Shown here in pieces: positions 34,980-38,922 of a DNA stretch of 38,922 bases. Position 1 is the first letter of the stretch; every line of letters begins with the position of its first letter. The stretch is from Kribbella turkmenica (GTDB lineage: Bacteria; Actinomycetota; Actinomycetes; Propionibacteriales; Kribbellaceae). The notes under the pieces were generated by a model. That model saw nothing but the letters and a program-made list of their open reading frames with translations, was not told where the DNA came from and did not search any database. A program made the translations under genes and the position numbers. Location: the NCBI RefSeq assembly GCF_004348725.1, contig NZ_SMKR01000056.1, forward strand, positions 1-38,922, written 5' to 3'.

Positions 34980-35501
34980 ATGGCCACTGCTGAACTGGTG
35001 CTGGGACTGCTTTCACGCGACCCCGCCCACGGGTACGACGTGAAGCGCGGCCACGACGCCTGGTTCCCGGACGGGCGGCCGCTCGCGTTCGGGCAGGTGT
35101 ACACGACGCTCGGGCGGCTGGAGCGGGACGGCCTCGTCGAGGTGGTCGACAAGACCTCCGGCGGCGGTCCGGACCGGACGGTCTACGCCCTCACTGACAA
35201 GGGCCGCAAGCACCTGGCGGACTGGCTGAGCGACCCGGTGCCGCCGGCCTGGGGCAGTGCGGACGAGGTGCTGCGGAAGCTGGTCGCGGCCATCCGGACC
35301 GGCGGCGACGCGGCTGCGTTCCTGGCCCGCCAGCGCGCGAGCCACCTCCGCCGAATCCGTGAACTGCGGGAGACGCCGACCGAGGACGACCCCACGTCGC
35401 CACTGGTCCGCGAGTACATCGTGGCCCACCTGGACGCCGACCTTCGCTGGCTGGACAGCGCGCTCGAACACCTCTCCGAACAGAAAGAGACTCGCCCATG
35501 A
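34980..35501 (+). CDS. PadR-family transcriptional regulator
   Basis: A 173-residue regulator. The winged helix region is ELVLGLLSRDPAHGYDVKRG followed by LAFGQVYTTLGRLERDGLVE and YALTDKGRKHL, the PadR signature. The C-terminal helices (SHLRRIRELRE, VAHLDADLRWLDSALEHL) are the dimerisation part. The ATG at 34980 has no ribosome-binding site, but the -10 box ends seven bases before it, so a leaderless mRNA is likely. It overlaps the ABC ATPase gene (ATGA). The usual role is a ligand-responsive repressor of a transporter operon that includes its own gene. Confidence 0.93.
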   Translation: MATAELVLGLLSRDPAHGYDVKRGHDAWFPDGRPLAFGQVYTTLGRLERDGLVEVVDKTSGGGPDRTVYALTDKGRKHLADWLSDPVPPAWGSADEVLRKLVAAIRTGGDAAAFLARQRASHLRRIRELRETPTEDDPTSPLVREYIVAHLDADLRWLDSALEHLSEQKETRP

Positions 35502-36169
35502 CAGTGCTGGAGCTGAGCAGTGTCGAGTACTCCTACCGGCGGAACGCGGCGCTCAGGGGTGTCTCGCTCCAGGTGCAGGCCGGGGAGGTGGTCGCGGTCA
35601 CCGGTGCCAGCGGCTGCGGCAAGTCCACGTTGCTGCACTGCGCCGCCGGCATCCTCACACCCGACGCCGGCTCGGTGCAGGTGGCCGGGCAGGATCTGGC
35701 CACCCTGCCGGAGGACGAGCGCTCCCGTCTCCGTCGTACGAAGGTCGGCGTGGTGCTGCAGTTCGGTCAGCTCGTGCCGGACCTCCCACTCATCGACAAC
35801 GTCGCGCTGCCGCTGCTCCTGGACGGTCACGAGCGCGCAGAGGCGCACGAGGCCGCACTCGAGTGGCTCAAGCAGGTGGGCGTTGCCGACGAGGCCGACG
35901 CCGTACCGGCCGAGCTCTCCGGCGGTCAGGCCCAACGGGCCGCCGTCGCACGGGCGCTCGTCACGGGGCCATCCGTCGTACTGGCCGACGAGCCCACCGG
36001 CAGCCTGGACAGCCGAGCCGGGCAGGAGCTGCTCGAGGTCTTGCTGCGTGCGTCGCGGTACCGCGGTGCGGCGCTCGTGGTGGTGACGCACGACAACCTC
36101 GTCGCCGCGTCGGCGGATCGGGAGATCAGGCTGCGCGACGGTGTGATCCAGCACGAGGTCGCGCTCTGA
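35498..36169 (+). CDS. ABC transporter ATPase (MacB/LolD-type)
   Basis: A 223-residue ATPase. Walker A is VTGASGCGKSTLLH, the Q loop is VVLQFGQLVP, the signature is ELSGGQAQRAAVARAL, and Walker B is VVLADEPTGSLDS, followed by VVVTHDNL (H loop). The close match to the LolD/MacB subclass is supported by the following FtsX-like permease. It overlaps padR upstream, and its stop overlaps the permease start (TGATG). It likely powers export or extraction of a membrane-active compound. Confidence 0.95.
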   Translation: MTVLELSSVEYSYRRNAALRGVSLQVQAGEVVAVTGASGCGKSTLLHCAAGILTPDAGSVQVAGQDLATLPEDERSRLRRTKVGVVLQFGQLVPDLPLIDNVALPLLLDGHERAEAHEAALEWLKQVGVADEADAVPAELSGGQAQRAAVARALVTGPSVVLADEPTGSLDSRAGQELLEVLLRASRYRGAALVVVTHDNLVAASADREIRLRDGVIQHEVAL

Positions 36170-37494
36170 TGACACTCGAGACGCTGGTCCAGCTGGCACG
36201 GTCCCGCACGCCCGCCGACCGCAGTCGCGTCCAGCTGACCACCGCGGCGCTCGGTCTCAGCGGGATGTTCCTGCTCGGTGCCCTGCGGATCGCACGGCTG
36301 GGCGACGGCGAGCTCGACACGACCGTCTACAGCAACTACGTCGCCGAGAGCGGGCTGCGCTCGGGACTGATCGCGATCCTGATCATCCTGTCCGCGCTGA
36401 CCGCCGGTCTCGCTGTACAGGCATTGAGACTCGGTACGGCGGCCCGGGAACGGCGGCTGGCCGCGCTACGGCTCGCCGGCGCGTCCAGTCGGCAGGTGCG
36501 ACAGCTGTCGGTGACGGACGCGGCGCTCGCGGGTCTGGCCGGCGGACTGCTCGCGGGACCGGTCTACCTGGTGCTCAGCTTTCTGCTCGGCGCCCTGCCG
36601 CGGATGGCTCAGGTGCTCCCGGGTGCCGAGCTGCTGGACCTGCTCGTCTGGATCCCGGTGGTCGTGGTGATGACGGCAGCAGGTGCGTTGATCGGCAACC
36701 TGTTGCACCGGGACCATCTGGTACCTCGCGCGGAGCGCCCGGCCCAGCAGCCGCGCACTGGACTCATCGCCGGTCCGGTCATGGTCGGGCTCGGCCTGAT
36801 CGCCGCCCGCTGGTTCGGGTATGTCGCCTCGACCGTGCTGGTCGTCGGCCTGGCGCTGACGTTCCTCAGCCTCACCTCGCTGTGGATCCGCCGCATCGGA
36901 CGCCGGCTCAGCCGATCCGGTGACCCGGCCAACCTGTTGACCGGTGTCCGTCTGGTCGCCGACGCGCGGCCGCCGGCCCGGATGGCGACGCTGCTCGCCT
37001 GCTGCGGATTCCTGATCGGCACCCTGGGCAACGGCGCCGCCGCGTCCTGGACCACGCGCAACATCGCCGGCGAACCGATCTTCTACCTCACCGGCTTCGG
37101 GCTCGCCGTCATCGGCCTGCTGCTGGTCACGGCGACCGGTCTGGCCGCACTGATCGTCGGCGTCGCCGACCAGTTGGTCGACCAGCGCCGCCAACTCGCC
37201 TGCCTCACCGCGCTGGGAGTCGACGCCCGGTTCGTCCGGCGCGTCATCCGCCGCCAGTTGACCGCGGTCGCCGCACCGGCGCTCGCGATGGGCCTGTTCC
37301 TCGGCTCGTTGTTCGGTCTGGCCCGCGTGGTCGGCGCACCGGCCGACCCCTTCCGGCTGAGCGCGGTGGTCCTCACCGTCGGCCTGACGGCAGCAGGCTG
37401 GCTCCTCGGAGTCCTCGGCGGCATCACCGCCGGCCACCTTCTCCGCAACCAGACCCGGGACGCACTCGACCCCGAGAACTTGAGGGCAGCATGA
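36169..37494 (+). CDS. FtsX-like ABC permease
   Basis: A 441-residue permease with eight or more helices in two halves. The start MTLETLVQLARSRTPADRSR is cytoplasmic. Helix blocks begin at about residues 20, 65, 115, 160, 205, 275, 310, 370 and 405. The loops AARERRLAALRLAGASSRQV and VDQRRQLACLTALGVDAR carry the FtsX/MacB 'RR.LA.L.alG' coupling motif that contacts the ATPase. It has no large outer domain, unlike MacB. The ATG overlaps the ATPase stop. The substrate is unknown; drug or peptide efflux under PadR control is the commonest arrangement. Confidence 0.92.
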   Translation: MTLETLVQLARSRTPADRSRVQLTTAALGLSGMFLLGALRIARLGDGELDTTVYSNYVAESGLRSGLIAILIILSALTAGLAVQALRLGTAARERRLAALRLAGASSRQVRQLSVTDAALAGLAGGLLAGPVYLVLSFLLGALPRMAQVLPGAELLDLLVWIPVVVVMTAAGALIGNLLHRDHLVPRAERPAQQPRTGLIAGPVMVGLGLIAARWFGYVASTVLVVGLALTFLSLTSLWIRRIGRRLSRSGDPANLLTGVRLVADARPPARMATLLACCGFLIGTLGNGAAASWTTRNIAGEPIFYLTGFGLAVIGLLLVTATGLAALIVGVADQLVDQRRQLACLTALGVDARFVRRVIRRQLTAVAAPALAMGLFLGSLFGLARVVGAPADPFRLSAVVLTVGLTAAGWLLGVLGGITAGHLLRNQTRDALDPENLRAA

Positions 37495-37690
37495 GCACAG
37501 TGCCTTCGGGCGGGCCTCCGGCGCCCGCAGGGTCATGGCGCCTTGGCTCCCGGCCTTCCTTCGTCGCTCCAGTCGCTGTGCTGGATGCCACGCCTCCGGC
37601 GCGGCGGGCCATGGGGCTGCAACTCCCTGCCCTACTCGTCGCTCCAGTCGCTTCGCTCCCTCCGCTCCTCAGTCCAGGCCGGGAGGCGCC
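37495..37690. repeat. Repeat-rich spacer with long inverted and direct repeats
   Basis: CATGGCGCCT and TCCCGGCCT (37534-37556, four extra bases between) are the reverse complement of AGGCCGGGAGGCGCCATG (37676-37693), so the spacer can fold back on itself. Within it a 17-base direct repeat TCGTCGCTCCAGTCGCT occurs at 37561-37577 and 37636-37652. GC-rich CGCCTCCGGCGC-like units flank it. No open frame here is convincing. Confidence 0.7.
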
Positions 37691-38311
37691 ATGACCACAA
37701 CTACTCCAGTACCTTTGGCGGTCCGTCCCGCGCTCTTGCTGGGCGTGCCGAACCGCATCACGCTGGTGCGGACGGTGGTTGCGATGGTGATCGCCGCGAT
37801 CGCGTTCCGCACCGGCCAGCTGAGCTGGCTGGTGATCGGGTACGCCGCTTACTGGGTCGGCGACATCGCCGACGGCGCGGTTGCCCGCTACCGGGACGAG
37901 GAGTCCGTGGCCGGTGCGGTCTTCGACATCGTCTGCGACCGGGCCAGCTCGTTCCTGCTGGCGGCCGCGTTCATGGCGACGTTCCCCGCGACCATCGGAC
38001 CGCTCGCCATCTTCCTGGTCCAGTTCGGCGTACTGGACACGATGCTGTCGCTCGCCTTCCTGCTCTGGCCCGGCACGCTCAGCCCCAACTACTTCTACAA
38101 GGTCGACCGGCCGATCTGGCGGTGGAACTGGTCCAAGCCGGCGAAGGCGGTCAACACCGCCGCCGTGGTGATCTCACTGATCGTCGCGCACCACACCGGC
38201 GCGCACTGGCTCCCGTACGGCGTCGCGATCGCCGCACTGGTCGTGAAGGTCGCGTCCACCTACCGCCTGCTGACCATCCTCCGCGGCCGTCGGGCCGCCG
38301 TACCCGCCTAG
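37691..38311 (+). CDS. CDP-alcohol phosphatidyltransferase family protein
   Basis: A 206-residue integral membrane enzyme. The full family motif D-x2-D-G-x2-A-R-x8-G-x3-D-x3-D is met by DIADGAVARY through GAVFDIVCD, the metal and CDP site. There are about six helices, with the motif after the second. Such enzymes join an alcohol (glycerol-phosphate, inositol-phosphate, serine or another lipid) to a diacylglycerol from CDP-DAG. Which one cannot be told here. The ATG at 37691 lies within the right arm of the inverted repeat and follows GGGAGG. Confidence 0.9.
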   Translation: MTTTTPVPLAVRPALLLGVPNRITLVRTVVAMVIAAIAFRTGQLSWLVIGYAAYWVGDIADGAVARYRDEESVAGAVFDIVCDRASSFLLAAAFMATFPATIGPLAIFLVQFGVLDTMLSLAFLLWPGTLSPNYFYKVDRPIWRWNWSKPAKAVNTAAVVISLIVAHHTGAHWLPYGVAIAALVVKVASTYRLLTILRGRRAAVPA

Positions 38312-38420
38312 GGGTTGCCGTCAAGGGTGCCAGGGAGTGGATGGGGCTGGACCCTGGTTCAGCCCGGCAGTGGGGGTGGGGTGCGTGGCAACGGTGCTGG
38401 TGACGCATAGCCTCGAGATC

Positions 38421-38909
38421 ATGTGGCTGTGGCAGTTGGCGCTGGCGGTGGGCTTCGGGATCGGGTCCGCCGTCGTCCCGGTGATGAACGCCGAGGCGTA
38501 CGTCCTCGGCGTCGGCGTCTCCGGAGCGCTGGACCCGGTGGTCGCGGCGATCGGGGTGTCGGTCGGGCAGACGATCGGCAAGGTCGCGATGTTCCTGGCG
38601 GTCCGCTACCGGCCCGGGTACGCCACGCGCAAGACCAAGGAACCGAAGGCGGTCGACCTGGAGACCCGATGGGGTCGCTTCGTGCAGTGGAACCGCGACG
38701 TCAGCAAGCGCCTGCTGGACGCGATGAGCGACCGCCGCTGGGGCATCCCGGTGACGCTGCTGAGCGCGTCGGTCGGCATCCCGCCCCTGTACGGGGTCGC
38801 CCTCATCGGCGGCGCCTCCCGGATGGGCGTGCTCACCTTCAGCCTGAGCGTCCTGATCGGCCGCGCCGCCCGCTTCGTCCTCCTGGCCCTCGGCGTCAGC
38901 CTCGTCTGA
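38421..38909 (+). CDS. Small multi-helix membrane protein, family not recognised (VTT/DedA-like possible)
   Basis: A 162-residue protein. Hydrophobic stretches are at about 1-20 (WLWQLALAVGFGIGSAVVPV), 28-50, 95-120 and 130-160. A basic loop (YRPGYATRKTKEPK) lies between them. Glycines and prolines inside the helices (GIPPLYGVALIGG) recall the re-entrant segments of DedA/VTT proteins, but the signature is incomplete. The start at 38421 lacks a strong ribosome-binding site; a longer frame from 38337 exists. It lies 109 bases after the CDP-alcohol gene, perhaps in one transcript. Lipid-related function is a guess from that neighbour. Confidence 0.6.
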   Translation: MWLWQLALAVGFGIGSAVVPVMNAEAYVLGVGVSGALDPVVAAIGVSVGQTIGKVAMFLAVRYRPGYATRKTKEPKAVDLETRWGRFVQWNRDVSKRLLDAMSDRRWGIPVTLLSASVGIPPLYGVALIGGASRMGVLTFSLSVLIGRAARFVLLALGVSLV

Positions 38910-38922
38910 CCCACCCATGCCC

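Noticed and set aside
37561-37652. CRISPR-like direct repeats
   Set aside because: Only two copies with a 58-base interval and no cas gene. The surrounding sequence is a mosaic of other repeats.
38336-38371. CCAGGG...CCCTGG hairpin after the CDP-alcohol gene
   Set aside because: The loop is long (about 16 bases) and the stem short, not convincing as a terminator.

Overview
The window looks like chromosomal DNA of a high-GC actinobacterium. Codon third positions are almost all G or C, GTG starts are common, and neighbouring genes often overlap by ATGA or TGATG. The gene set (DUF1707 protein, PASTA-less Ser/Thr kinase, ECF sigma factor, PurS/PurQ/PurL split, DhaKL with a PTS phosphotransferase fusion, sugar ABC importers without their own ATPase) fits the Propionibacteriales, and Kribbella or a close relative is my best guess. 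That placement is inference, not a measured match. I found no rRNA, tRNA, CRISPR array, transposase or phage gene.

Layout. (1) 1-490, minus: a decayed end of a gene cluster, with a 5'-truncated inositol-monophosphatase remnant and a frameshifted small ORF. (2) 482-5832, minus: a tight catabolic operon encoding an FGGY kinase, a histidine phosphatase, a DeoR regulator, a second FGGY kinase and a D-2-hydroxyacid dehydrogenase. A perfect GTTATC-N6-GATAAC operator candidate lies in front, and a very large hairpin sits between the regulator and the second kinase. (3) 5882-10050: a small Trp/Pro-rich protein, a membrane patatin-like lipase, and a radical-SAM-like protein that has no iron-sulfur cysteine motif. 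(4) 10137-18475: a glycan-utilisation locus with a secreted GH43-type enzyme on plus, facing an operon of binding protein, two permeases and a 1243-residue cytoplasmic GH106-like hydrolase on minus.

(5) 18588-23648: two tandem membrane-anchored paralogues, an endonuclease/exonuclease/phosphatase-family enzyme, an alpha/beta-hydrolase remnant, a 37-codon basic ORF, and a Ser/Thr kinase divergent from an ECF sigma factor. The kinase ectodomain and the two paralogues look like variants of one extracellular-domain theme, so this block may be an envelope signalling island. (6) 23695-27680, plus: dhaK, dhaL and a DhaM-HPr-Enzyme I fusion, a self-contained PEP-dependent dihydroxyacetone phosphorylation system. 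(7) 27662-29539, minus: a GNAT acetyltransferase, a 27-codon linker ORF coupled at both ends, a cupin, and a DUF1707 membrane protein.

(8) 29605-34856, minus: purS-purQ-(unknown polytopic membrane protein)-purL, with overlaps or near-overlaps throughout, so an uncharacterised membrane protein is wired into purine synthesis. (9) 34944-37494, plus: a leaderless, apparently autoregulated PadR regulator with an ABC ATPase and an FtsX-like permease. (10) 37495-38922, plus: a repeat-rich spacer, a CDP-alcohol phosphatidyltransferase and a small membrane protein.

No single gene set here can be called a proven new system. The best candidates for something undescribed are the two-kinase sugar operon with its internal hairpin, the membrane protein inside the purine operon, and the 18.7-23.6 kb signalling island.
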